Of a stretch of DNA of 64,000 nt, positions 54,001 through 64,000 are shown in pieces. This DNA comes from Pipra filicauda. Taxonomy: Eukaryota > Chordata > Aves > Passeriformes > Pipridae. The DNA is taken from the NCBI RefSeq assembly GCF_003945595.2, contig NW_024105098.1, positions 1,674,001 through 1,738,000 on the forward strand. Reading direction: 5' to 3'. Each line of letters starts with the position of its first letter. Within the stretch, counting starts at the first letter, position 1. Under the pieces are notes generated by a model. It saw only the letters and a list, made by a program, of their open reading frames with translations. It had not been told where the DNA came from and ran no database searches. The translations under genes were made by a program, and so were the position numbers.

Positions 54001-57000
54001 AAGCCCTTCTCTGCAGAACAGGTGCAACTCAAACCCACTTCCCTTTGCCCACAGGGAGCTGAGCCATGGTCCTGCCCTGTGGCAACAGAGCATGGCCACC
54101 AGGGAGCTTTGCCAGTGCCTGTGTGCTTCGGGACCCTAAGGATTCCAGAGACAGAACTGGGATTTGGTCTGTTGGGGCACTGTGGGACTTCTGTCACCAC
54201 CAAGAGCACAGGGCAAGCAGCACTGCTTGTGCAGTGCTGGGATAGGATTTTCAACCAGCTGCTTTGTTATTCTAGTAATCAGATTCTTTCTTTCCCCCTA
54301 CAACTGGACAGGGAATTTTAGGATGAATTGAAGGGATTTTGGTGAGAAAACTGGTTTGTCATCAGGAGATTGTACTGATTTTGATAACTGGGGGAAAGCT
54401 TTTTGGGCTCTGCATCAGATTCTTTGTTCTTACAGTGAGAGAAAAAAGAAAACCTCCTCCAAACTCCTACCCAATGGTTAAGATTAGGTGGAGTAGGAAC
54501 TTCTCCAGGCCTGAGCCTGCTGTTCCACAGCAGTGTAAAAGGATCCAAGGTGGCAGTGCCACGGTCCTGCCATCCATCTGCATGTCTGCCACCTCTGCTC
54601 TGCTGGCACTCGCTCTGAGCTCACCCTGTAGTGACACCATACACACAAAGCTGGTTCTACCAAAAAAATGAATCATTTTCCATGAGTTCAGCTGCCCAAA
54701 CCTGTTCACTGAGAATGAGACAAACTTGAGTGAGTGCTGGCATAACAGCAGACGTAGAAATCTGCCTCAGGGGGTCAAGTGAGAAGTGGAATTGAGCAGC
54801 TAGATCAGCTTAAACTGCATGCAAAGTCCTAGCAACTGTGGAACTAGGGAGGAAGAAAGGGGCAGTTATGTTGGAGCTGCTCCACATAAATAGTTCAGTA
54901 TTGACTGACTTAAAGTGGTATTTGGTGAATAAGCATTTGCCAGGTTGAAGCACCTTTCCCAGTGACCAGAGAAAGCAGAGCAGCTGCAGGAAGAGAGACT
55001 GACTTACCCTGGAACAGGCATGTGAGATGTGAGGGAATGACACAGCCGTGACTCTGACCTGGATCCTCCGTGACCAGCATGAATATCCCAGTCACCAGAT
55101 CACTGTGACAGAATCACTTGTTTGCCTGCCTTTAGTTTGCATGACAAACTTTAAAAGCTTTGTTTTGTCTCCAAACAGAAAAGCACGATTTAGAAAATCC
55201 CAGGACATTTTGTAGAACAAAAATATCTCCATCTTGCTAAATATCACTTTTTATTCCAGTCCCAAGAGTACTGGGAACACTCTGTCACTTCACTTGAGAG
55301 AAAAAGTATTTCTCACGCACTCGTTCTGTTTCTGGACATCCTCTGTATGTCAACGTAAAGTACAAGAATAAAGCTGGAAAGGAAGGAAGAACAACATCTT
55401 TGAAAGACCAAATTGCAATTAAGAAAGGAAAAAGTTCTAAAGGAAGGAAAAGTAGAGTAGTGGTCATTGCTACTCAGTGGAAGAGCTCTCTGAGACAGGA
55501 ACATACAAGCTGCGGCCTCCCATGGCCACAGGGGGCATTTCACTCGCAGCTGGTGTTCTCACCTCTTCAGAGCTTCCGATGTTTTTATTATCGTTAGTAC
55601 TTCCAGTGACATTTTCAGATTTTCATCTTGGACCAAAAGTGAAATCATGTTAGAAGAAATGAAGGAAATGGAAGACAGGCAGGATCAAATTACCAGACAG
55701 TTATAGGATCATGAAAAGATGCTTTCTATTTCTGCAAGTTTTTCATAGCATGACCCAGGCACTTTTTCTAAAAAGAAATTTCAATTTGCAACAGATTTAA
55801 CCTTCGGAGTGAAGCAATGGGAGGGGTTAGAATCTGTTAAACTCTTAAAGCATACTTCTGAAAGAGTTTTTTTCCTTAGTAAATACCCTCAAAAGTTATA
55901 TTTAGATATATATTCATCCTAGCAGTGTCAGTAAGAGCTTATGCACTGATTTCCCTTTGCATATGAGAGAGAACTCCCCACTGCTCCTGGCCCTTCCCTT
56001 TAGAAAAGAGTAAACAGCATATCTGGTTTTCCAGATTTCAGGATAACTAAAGATCACTTCTTTTCTAAGAAAGAAGCTTTTTAGCATCCCACCCACTCAC
56101 TAAAACCCTTGACAATATTCTTGCCCTAGCGGCAAACCACCAAAACATCAGTCGTTAGGCACAGTCTCTGCCGCTTTATCCCTTCCACAAGGTTTTAGCC
56201 GCCCCCTCACTCACCTCTCTCCCTAAACCCCCTAATCCCCAGCATTTAATGGTGATAACCCACTGTCATCCCATATTGACCACCTACCCAGTGACAATCT
56301 CAGCCCCAGCTCTCAGGCTCTCCTCCTCCTCTCTAAGCACAAGGCAGGCTCCAGCTCTCACCCTCACCCTGGTATTTCCTTTCGGTTGTCTGGTCCTTCC
56401 AACCTCCTGCTCCGGGACTGGACATGAACTGGACTCACAGCCTTCTCTGAGCCTTCAATGACATTTCCAGCTGTTTTTCTTTCCCGTTCTGCTTCTTAAT
56501 GACTTAATGACTGAGCTTTCCAGTGTGCCAGATCAAGATCTAGTTCACATAAGCTGAAGGACTTTTTCTGGACATACCATCATGTACTGATTAGAAGCTA
56601 TCCTGGCATATGATTTAGCAAAACCAATATAAAAATGTTTAAAAGGAAACCATTTTACACATACAGACCAATACACAGATTTTATGCTGTTACATAAATT
56701 ACCTTACCATGTACAGAAAAATCACGGTTATTTATGCAACAGGGAGAAAGCGAGCACAAGGAATAGCTGAGCACTTTCCCTCTGTTAACTCCTCAGTTGC
56801 AATGTGGTGCAGATGACGTTTTTTTTGCCGAGAGTTATTAACGTGTAGGGAAGAGCTGCACCCAACCTGTCCACAAGCACTCCCAACTGATCCGAGGGTG
56901 TAACCGTACTCTGGAGCTCAAGAGGATTTATCCCTGAGGCGGAAAAACAATTACCTGAACGAAGAGAGATATAGATCATTGAGATACTTACTGCCTAAAC

Positions 57001-60000
57001 GAGGCAATATATCCTTATGGAAGTAGCGACGCTAAGGAAAGGGAGACGGGAGAAATGAGCGATCGGGTGCGAAGCCCCGCCGGAGGAGGAGAGGCAGATA
57101 GCGGCCAATCCTGTGGGGTAATCAGGGGTGCACTTCCCGGCAGGAGGGATTAGGCTGAGTTTCCCAGTTACATTCCTCCATCTCAGGGTTTCGCCCCTGG
57201 AGAAGAAATGCACCATATGCACCAGATCTGGAAGCAGTTCAGGAGAGCCCCCCTCTCCCACCCCTTTTTCTCCCTCAAAGCCGGCGCCGGGCGCACATAG
57301 GCAGAGAGGTGCAGGGGATGGGGGGCAGCGCTGCGCCCCGGGGCTGAGGGAGGACAGGTCAGTGCCAGGGCAGGACCCCTGCCCGCTGTGGGGTGGCCGT
57401 GCATGGAGGAAGAGGGCTGGGGCCGGTGCATGGGGTGGGATGGGGTGTGTGGGTGCTCGCTGGGGGAGGGTGCCTTGCTGGGGGGAAGGGAGGGGATGGA
57501 AAAAGGGCTTCCCTGCATCTGAGGAAGCAGCCTCTGTGCAGGAGCGCAGGGGGGATGGAGGTAGGGGTGCCTGTGAAGGTGGGGGGCCCTGGGGCAGGGA
57601 TTGCTGCCTTTTGGGGGGGCCCCTGGGGAGGAGGGAGTCATCCTCCCGGCGGAGGAGGGACCTGTGCCGGAGCGCTGGAGGGGAGCCGGGGGGCTGAGGA
57701 GGTCTCTGCGGGCTGGGGTGCCGGGCAGGGGCTGGGGGCTCTGAGAGGGGAGCAACGACACCTGAGGGGTCTATGGGGGCTCGGAAAAGATTTTGGAGGC
57801 GCTGAAAGGGTGTGCAGAGGGGGCTCTGAGAGGCTATGGGGGAACTCTGGGGTCAGGTGGGCGCTCAGAGGGCTGAGTTTGAGGGGCTCCGAGGGAGCGG
57901 GGCTAGGAACTCTGCCGGACTCTGAGGGGTCTCGGGAGGGATTTGGGGAAGGCTGAGGGAGCTCCGCTGGGATTTGGCAGAGCTCCATGAAGCCTCGGAA
58001 GAAATCTGGGAACGAGGAGAGGGGCTGCAAGAGGCTAGGGGGGCTCTGAGGGGTTTGCGGGAGCCCGAGAGGAGACTCTGAGGGGAGTTTGAGGGGGTCT
58101 CTGTGAGGAAAATCTGTGGGGAGGCTCTGAGGGGGGTCTGAGGGGAGGCTCTGAGGGAGCTGCGTGGGGGTTTTGGCGGGAGAGCCAGAGGGGGTCGCTG
58201 AAGAGGTTTCGGAAGGCTCTGAGGGGATTTTGGTGGGGAGCTCCTGTGGATGCCTGACGGGGGGTCTGAGGGGAGGCTCTGAGGGGATTTGAGGGGGCTC
58301 TCTAGAGATTTTGGGGGAGGGCTATGGGGACGCCTGGGGGGGGCGCCTGAGGAGAAGCTCTGAGGGGAGCGGTGAGGCTCTGAGGGGGCTTGGGGGCAGA
58401 GCGTCTCGGGTGGGGGGTGTCTAAGCAGAGGCTCTGAGAGGGTTTCGGGGCTCAGAGGGTCTCGGGGGTCTGCGGGGGTGCCCCGGGGGCGGCCGCAATT
58501 CCCCTCTCCCTCCCGCGCAGGCTGCTGCCTTCCTACCCCCGTTACCGTGGCAACCGCCCGGGCTCCCCCAGCCCCGCAACGCCGCCGCCGCCGCCGGAGC
58601 TGCTGGGCAGCCGCCTGCCGCCGCCGGCCATGGAGCTGCTGGCCGCGGCCCTGAGCGCCGCCTGCGCCCTCGACCAGGACGGCTCGGCGGGACAGCCCGG
58701 CAGGTGAGGGGGGGCTGAGGGCGGGGGAGCGAAGGGCGCGGGCGGGCGGAGGGGCCGCTGTCCCGCCGCCTTTCCGCCGCGGCTCTGAGGGCTCCCGTCC
58801 GCCTCCCGCAGGAACGCCCCCGCCGCCGCTGAGGAGACCCCCGCCGGCACCGCCGAGCCGCCGCCCGCACACCCCATGACGGCCGACTCGTGGAGGAACC
58901 TCATCGAGCACATCGGTAAGGAGCCGTGCCGGGGCGAGCCGGGCGGGCTGTCCGGCCGCCGCTGAGCCCTCACACAACTTCGCCGCTCGTCCCGCTCCCG
59001 CCCCGCCGGCGGCGCAGCAGCCCCGACGGGTGCCCTCCGCCCAGCCGGCCGCCTCTCCCTGAGCTCCCAAACCCACCCCTGAGCCCCCACACCAGACCTG
59101 AACCCACGCGGTGTGCGGCTGTGCTGCGGGACCCCAGCTCCCTGTCCGTGCTGGGAACCTCCGAGCTGTCGCTGTCAAACATCGCTGTCGTGGCCTTTTG
59201 CCGTCTTTAGGGGCATCGGGTTTGTGCGCTGCCTGGCAGGAGATTAATGCAGTTGCTGAGCAGCCTGACTCCCGTTCATAAACAACGATTACTTCTTGTA
59301 ATTACGAAGCAATTAATCGTTCAGGCTACCCAAAACTTTCTGGTAAAATATGATTTTGTGTACTCAAAAGACGTAAGACTAAAGTATCGTGTCACTCGTC
59401 CTGTCGGACACTGGTTGTATGCACGGGGTTCGCATCTAGTCGGTGTAACAGCCACTGGCATAGCACTTGCAGGAGAGGAGTAAGTGATTTTATCATTTTT
59501 GGTCTCTAAAAACACAGAGTTGAGGTTATCTGGGTGGTTGTGGAGGAGAAGACTGTCACGCTTTTGCTCTTGTGGTTTATTTCTCTTTTTTTTTTTTAAT
59601 TATTATTATATTTTGTGGCATGCAGAGAGGACCTTCACAGCTTGTTTCTTTTATTTCCCACATCAGAATTGCGACTTTCCTCAGAGGGATTTGGGCAATG
59701 GCAAAGTAAAACCCCATCCTAGGGCAGGTTTTGTGATGGGAATATAGAAGCTTTGTTTTTAAACAATTCTGCTCAGTTCCAGGAAATGAAACAAACACAC
59801 TTTAATCTAGAGGGCAGGAATGCAGCGCTTAGCATGGGAAAATCGGGGAGATAACTCTCACGAGCAGCAAAGCAAACCTCCCTGGCACGAATGAGGAGGC
59901 TTCTCACGCTGTTTGGTGTCTTTGCTGTTTGCTGTCAGGTTGTGGCAGGCAAGACTGGTTCTTGCTGTGCCTTATGCCACTGGGACAGTGCTGGGGAAGG

Positions 60001-63000
60001 AGGCTGGTGTGAAGCCAGCAGCTTGCCAGCGTCTGTCAGAAAAACCAGCTGAGTCTGGGGCCTTCTGGAGGAAAGTGGTGAACAATTTGCATGCGTGTTA
60101 CCAGATCTGTTACCTGCTTTTGGCTGTGTAGGTACTAATCTCCCAAGGGAGATGTGTCAAAACGTTGTCAGTTTACTGGGACTGTGCAGCTAAGAGGTGA
60201 GATAAAAATACTAAAGCCAGCAGGATTTCAAAGGAACCCAGTTGCTATATTCATATATATTTTTGTGTGCTGTAAGTCAGAGGGAAGGTGTGCAAAAGCT
60301 CTGCACGCATCAGTGTAACTGCAAGTAGGTCTGTTTTGACCCTGATGGAGGAGACAAGGTTTTGACAACCAGAGATGCAATGCTTGTCCCCAACAGAGAT
60401 GTCACATCAAATGGCTGGAGAACGCTGGCTCCCTTCCCTCCCTCCTGCCTTTGAGGCATTAGTGGACTTTTTGTCTGAAACTGGAGCAGAGAATTTCAGA
60501 GAAAACGTCTCTGGGCCTCCTGAGATTTTACATAGCTTTCAATGTAATAACGTTTACTTTAGGAGCGCTGCTAACTCTCTAAGGCAAGGATTTCCACAAT
60601 TAGTAACTAGTTTTTCAATTACCCTCCCAGGTTTTGAGAGAGCTGGGAAAGGGAGACTGTGACAGTGAAATTAGATGGAATAAACAGAAAGGGAAAAGTC
60701 TGTTATGTACTATAAAAACTATGTAAACACACATTAGGAAGGTCAGCCTTAAACACTAAGGTCAATAATTAACACCAAACTCATGGTCTGACCACAGACC
60801 ACAGGTCACAGTAAGGACAGTTGGGACAATAAGGAATGAATGGAGCTGGTACAGGTCTCTGACATTTTGTACTTGTTCACTTAATTAAATGTAAGCATTT
60901 ACTAAATCATTATATCCTCTGAGTCACATTCAACACCTTCTTTCTACACAGTCAGTTCCCAGATGTATTGTTCTCCTGTCAACATGTCAAGACCCTGTTC
61001 CCTGACCTTGCATCTGTTACCTATCCTGTGCTGTGTCCATCTCCTGCTCCGTCTGGATGAGGCTTTGGCATAGCTTCTCTCTCGCTCTCTCTCATCTAAG
61101 TCACTTCTCTACCCATTGTAATCTCTTTACTGACATATGGATAGACCTTTTAGACCAAGAAAGTGGGAATATCTCTTATTCTTGCTAGCACAGCCTTCCT
61201 TGTTTCTTCCTATGCTTCTGCCTAAAACATTTACCTACCTGCCTTTTGTCTTTCTTCTGGTACCACCTTCCTGCTTTCTCTTCATATTGCTGTCTGTGGT
61301 AGAGCTTCAGCCAATCTCTCTTTATTTCCCTTGCTGTCATTTCTGGATGAGTTTCTTCAGTCAGATCTCTCCATGTCTATATTTGCCTTTGCCTGCCACT
61401 GACGGCTCCATAGGTCTTATCTCTTGGGCAGTCAGGGAACCTGGAAACAAAATCAAGTTTCATTGTCTGCATTTTGTTTCCTTAAAAGCAAGGGGGAAAT
61501 AGTCTTGAGGACGTTTTTTAAAGAGCTGCTCTCCAGATCTGCACAAGGGGCCCCAAGTCCCCCTTACACAAAATATCCTCTGACTTGCAAGGCAGACCCA
61601 CCAGCACAACATGGCTGTACAGTCAACACTGCAGTGTAAGTATCTCCAATATGAGTAAAATAGATTTCACTTCAGCTTCCCAGCGTATTTTCCCTCGAGT
61701 GGAGCACTGCCCACGCTCCTGCAGGGTATCACTGCCCAGCCTGTCCTGCTCTCTGTGGGGCAGAAGGACCCAGTGCTGTGCTGCCCCAGAGCCCTGAGCA
61801 CAGGCTGAGCCTGCAGATCAGTACCGCTGAAAGCAGCTCCCATTTCTCAGGCTCTCCACTCTTTCCTGAAGGAGCCTTTCCACCCTGCTACATCCTCAGC
61901 ACCCTCCCTGATGCTGAAGAACAGGCAGTGATGCTTAGGAAAGCCATATAAGCCTCGCTGACGCAGAGAGAAATTACATAAGTAGCAGCAGCATGCAAAA
62001 CTTCAGGGGAAGTCTCCTCTGCTCAGCATTGTGTAGGAAGCTAACAGAAGACTCTATGGTTTCCTAGGCACAGCTCCCCTTATTGCTATTTTAATCCAGT
62101 GTTGAACATCTTTCCAGGAAGAACAGATAACAGGATACACTCGCAGACTGCAGCAACGCTGTCCTTGTGTCTGTGCTTTTCCCCAGCATATCTCCCATGT
62201 AGTTTTAGCAGTGACTGGTACAGAGCCTCGTGGATATGGGTCCAGAGTTTTAATAGGCAGCAGCATCTACATTTCTGCCCTCCCTAGACAAACTCCTGAC
62301 CCCGTTGTCTCTCACCTTATTACACACAAAATCTGCTTCTGAGATCAAATATTGTGAATGCATGTGACCAGATAAATTTTAACCTCTAGCGATTCAGACA
62401 AAATAAATTATGTAGGGTGTTCTTTTTAACATCAAAGGCTTTTTATTCATTCATGTTACACTTTGCAATTCAAGCATAAACCAAGTGAGATAATGTAATT
62501 GTGCTTCTTCAATTTCAGTAAGGGAGGAGAGTGACTCAGAGCATGTTCATGTTTTCTTGTCTTCACCTGTCTTCTAAATTACATTTTGTATTCAAGCAGT
62601 TAAAATTCTGGATCGTACAGATGGTTCAGAAAGAGAAATGGGACAGTTCAAAAGCCCTCAGAGAGACAAAGGATGTTCTAAAGATGACCAAGGAATTTCA
62701 GGAGTCCTACCTTTTTTGTGCTGTCAGTTGAAATCAGGGGTGGGGGCAAATTTCAGTTTGCCGTTTCATCTACTCCTGAAGTTCGTAATTGAAACTCAGA
62801 AGCCACCTCCTGTGATTGATGTGCTGCCAGATGGTGTCAATTCAGACCCTATTCCTTAGTGAGGTAACATTCAGGTACCTTTTGAATGTTAATTTTGTAT
62901 CTTCAATCATCATAGAAACCAAAAAGGAAGGCAGAGGGATATTAAGCAACATGTCCAAGGCTAACCACAAGGTCAATACCAAAACAAACTAGTAACTGTA

Positions 63001-63779
63001 GCTTCTTGTCCTAAAGCTTCACCTGCCTTAACAGCAGCTCAGTGTTTCCTCATTAAGGATTTTCATTGCCATCAAATTACTCCTTTAAAGTGCTTTCAAT
63101 GTAGGCAGTATTACTTTTCCAGACACACATTTAAACATGCATATCAACCTATATAACTTGTAACATAGTAATATAAGAGAAAATCAAGCTTTAAAAGGCA
63201 ATTAAAAGCCTGGCAAATGATGAACCGCTTCTTTTAGGTGTTCTGATTGATCACAGATTCCTCTGACTGTGTTACTAAATGTTTTGTAGAGCAGGTTGCT
63301 GACAACACTGTAGATTTAGGAATGGCCTTCCATTTATAGTTTCCACTTCTGGCTGAAGTAGGGATGCCATAATTGGCTTTTCGCTCCGCACGGAAGGGAT
63401 CTCTCTCACCTCCGCTGAGGTGAACAAAGCAATTGCTTTCCCATAACACTTTTCTACTCTCTTGTTCAGCTGTCACCTCTCAGACCTGTTATGTTCCCTC
63501 CTAGGGCTCTTGTACCAGGAATATCGAGATAAGTCTACACGCGAGGAGATTGAAACCAGGCGACTGCAGGATTCACAGACAGACCCTGAGGAGACTTCAC
63601 CCAGCGAGGAAACCCCGTCTGAAGCAGAGCCTACAAGTACAACCGAAAACAAAGCTCCACCACAAATCAGTTTGCTGAGGAATTCCAACTCCAGGTTCAA
63701 CTTATGGCAAGATCTTCCCGAGATCCAGAGCAGCGGTGTCCTCAGCATCCTCCAGCCGGATGAGATCAAGCTGCAGGAG
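44823..63779 (+). CDS. NGEF: NGEF (ephexin-1) 5' half: two alternative N termini and shared exons; 3' end outside window
   Basis: Known role: ephexin-1 is a neuronal Rho-family guanine-nucleotide exchange factor (DH-PH-SH3) bound to EphA receptors. Ephrin signalling leads to Src-family phosphorylation of an N-terminal tyrosine, shifting activity toward RhoA during growth-cone collapse and spine remodelling. Seen: five plus-strand exons with matching splice phases. The long form reads 44823-45090, 48431-48545, 58812-58915, 63505-63779; the short form starts at 58630-58703 and joins the same last two exons. The shared part has [12 protein letters not shown], then [11 protein letters not shown] and [11 protein letters not shown], nearly identical to my memory of human NGEF. 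The regulatory tyrosine in GLLYQEY falls at residue 63 (short) or 166 (long); human long-form Tyr179 and mouse short-form Tyr87 are its counterparts. The DH, PH and SH3 domains lie right of the window. Other ephexins (ARHGEF5, 16, 19, 26) fit the N terminus and the neighbours less well. Confidence 0.95.
46440..46850. promoter_or_regulatory. GC-rich CpG patch inside NGEF intron
   Basis: A local rise in GC and CpG within otherwise ordinary intron. It includes a 17-nt exact direct repeat, CACCGGCACGGGAGGAC, at 46643-46659 and 46699-46715 (56 bp apart). Overlapping open frames on both strands come from base composition. It could be an orphan CpG island or alternative promoter, or a piece of GC-rich repeat. 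Confidence 0.35.
47284..47330. repeat. Polypurine tract, 47 nt
   Basis: 47 uninterrupted A/G bases on the plus strand, mainly GGA, GAA and GAG steps. Polypurine tracts of this kind can form triplex (H-DNA) structures; no transposon context is seen. Confidence 0.8.
48431..48545 (+). CDS. NGEF: NGEF long-isoform second coding exon
   Basis: 115 nt from CACAG|GTTC to CAAAG|GTAAG. It enters in phase 1 and leaves in phase 2, exactly what is needed between the first long-form exon and the shared exon at 58812. It encodes [17 protein letters not shown] and on to LDELWIQ. The NEPxxEPLN core resembles the human long-form GKSVNEPLTLN. A pyrimidine-rich tract precedes the acceptor. No stop falls in this frame. 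Confidence 0.78.
52658..52710. repeat. AT-rich (ATTT)-type simple repeat
   Basis: Irregular TTTATT, TATATT and TATTTA units, low complexity. No element body is recognisable. Confidence 0.5.
57730..58450. repeat. Degenerate G-rich tandem repeat (GGCTCTGAGGGG-like)
   Basis: The plus strand repeats the motif GGCTCTGAGGGG and relatives (GGTCTGAGGGGAGGCTCTGA) dozens of times with variable spacers. One 27-bp block recurs exactly at 58131-58157 and 58259-58285. Runs of 4-8 G are frequent, so G-quadruplexes are possible. It ends about 180 bp before the short-isoform ATG. Confidence 0.8.
58541..58554. promoter_or_regulatory. RFX X-box upstream of NGEF short isoform
   Basis: GTTACCGTGGCAAC fits the 14-bp RFX X-box pattern GTNRCC-NN-RGYAAC in all constrained positions, as two inverted half-sites two bases apart. 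It lies 76 bp before the ATG at 58630, inside the CpG island, where promoter-bound RFX sites usually sit. Binding is inferred. Confidence 0.6.
58630..58703 (+). CDS. NGEF: NGEF short-isoform alternative first coding exon
   Basis: 24 codons plus 2 nt, from GGCCATGG to GGCAG|GTGAGG. It encodes [18 protein letters not shown], which matches my memory of human NGEF isoform 2 (MELLAAAFSAACAVDHD). It exits in phase 2, the same as the long-form exon 48431-48545, so the two are interchangeable in front of 58812. It is separated from the shared exon by only 108 nt; reading through this intron would hit TGA at once. Confidence 0.93.
58812..58915 (+). CDS. NGEF: NGEF shared exon, first common to both isoforms
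   Basis: 104 nt, acceptor CCGCAG|GAAC and donor CATCG|GTAAGG; phase 2 in, phase 1 out. It encodes an alanine- and proline-rich linker, then [15 protein letters not shown], the start of the conserved autoinhibitory helix. The linker is about a dozen residues shorter than in human NGEF (from memory). Confidence 0.95.
58916..63504 (+). other. NGEF intron between the two shared exons
   Basis: 4.6 kb, GTAAGG donor and TCCTAG acceptor. The first 240 nt continue the CpG island. After that it is ordinary intron with T-rich runs (59587-59599) and a short CT repeat near 61.08 kb. No further exon or RNA is recognised. Confidence 0.85.
63505..63779 (+). CDS. NGEF: NGEF shared exon carrying the regulatory tyrosine
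   Basis: 275 nt, acceptor CTAG|GGCTC and donor GAG|GTAATG, leaving in phase 0. It completes the glycine of the helix and encodes [19 protein letters not shown], whose first tyrosine is the Src-family site that relieves autoinhibition. An acidic, Ser/Thr/Glu-rich linker follows (about 28 residues), then [11 protein letters not shown] and [10 protein letters not shown], just before the DH domain. The acidic linker differs from the longer poly-Glu linker of human NGEF, while both flanks are highly conserved. Confidence 0.96.
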
Positions 63780-64000
63780 GTAATGAGGGAAGGCAGAGTG
63801 CTTCTTAACTGCATTGTTGCTTTAAAAAGTGAGAGTGGATTAAGGCAGATTATCAAGATTTAAAAACTAAAAGCTTCACAGCAGTCACAGACAAGCCTTG
63901 CCCTGCTGAGTATTTTCTGTGTTGCTCTGGTTAGCATCACTCACTCTTTCTTGAAACTACAGGTGTTGTTCCATATTCTGTATGTTCTGTTGCTGCTGGA

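Larger units (their letters stand above)
48546..58629 (+). other. NGEF intron between long-isoform exon 2 and the short-isoform promoter
   Basis: About 10 kb with no exon recognised. It contains AT-rich simple sequence (for example TTTATTTG/ATTT repeats near 52.66-52.71 kb). The last 1.5 kb is the G-rich repeat field and CpG island described separately. Confidence 0.7.
57050..59150. promoter_or_regulatory. CpG island at the NGEF short-isoform promoter
   Basis: A sharply GC-rich stretch with many CpG dinucleotides, strongest at 57.27-57.75 kb and 58.44-59.1 kb, flanked by ordinary AT-richer DNA. It covers the short-isoform first exon and the first shared exon. Many GGGCGG/CCGCC-type boxes are present and no TATA box is seen, typical of a CpG-island promoter with several start sites. 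Long proline-, arginine- and serine-rich frames on the minus strand (up to 437 codons, 57865-59178) reflect the lack of AT-rich stop codons. Confidence 0.85.

Noticed and set aside
57865..59178. 437-codon open frame on the minus strand, rich in Pro, Ser and Arg
   Set aside because: It spans the CpG island and G-rich repeat, has no recognisable domain, and runs antisense to verified NGEF exons; open only because AT-rich stop codons are scarce.

Overview
The window looks like bird nuclear DNA. It holds widely spaced vertebrate-type exons with GT/AG splice sites, a 5'-truncated CR1 LINE with the tail typical of avian CR1, moderate GC overall and one sharp CpG island. Three protein-coding genes can be supported: INPP5D (SHIP1), NEU2 (cytosolic sialidase) and NGEF (ephexin-1). 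From memory, this is the gene order of the human 2q37 block NGEF-NEU2-INPP5D, here read from the opposite strand. The species cannot be named from this window.

Layout. Positions 1-16284 carry the 5' part of INPP5D on the minus strand. Coding exon 1 (16151-16284) and coding exon 2 (11267-11330) encode most of the SH2 domain. The rest of the gene lies beyond the left edge, after a second intron of at least 11.2 kb that holds a CR1 element near 5.4-6.0 kb. Positions 20.6-23.6 kb carry a complete two-exon NEU2 on the minus strand, 379 codons, with the expected sialidase active-site residues in place. Positions 23.6-44.7 kb hold no gene I can recognise, only simple repeats and a striking 18-bp minisatellite at 40.93-41.16 kb. 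From 44.8 kb to the right edge lies the 5' half of NGEF on the plus strand. Two coding exons specific to the long N terminus (44823-45090 and 48431-48545), an alternative first exon for the short N terminus inside a CpG island (58630-58703), and two shared exons (58812-58915 and 63505-63779) keep compatible splice phases. The DH-PH-SH3 part lies beyond the right edge.

The three genes do not form a pathway. INPP5D makes a blood-cell inositol phosphatase adaptor, NEU2 a soluble glycosidase, and NGEF a neuronal Rho-family exchange factor acting below EphA receptors. Most remaining open reading frames are shadows in intron, repeat or CpG-island sequence. I found no convincing undescribed system. 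The observations most worth checking are the two-promoter arrangement of NGEF with its 108-nt first intron, an RFX X-box just upstream of the short-isoform start, the two-flavour minisatellite, and the G-rich repeat field in front of the CpG-island promoter.
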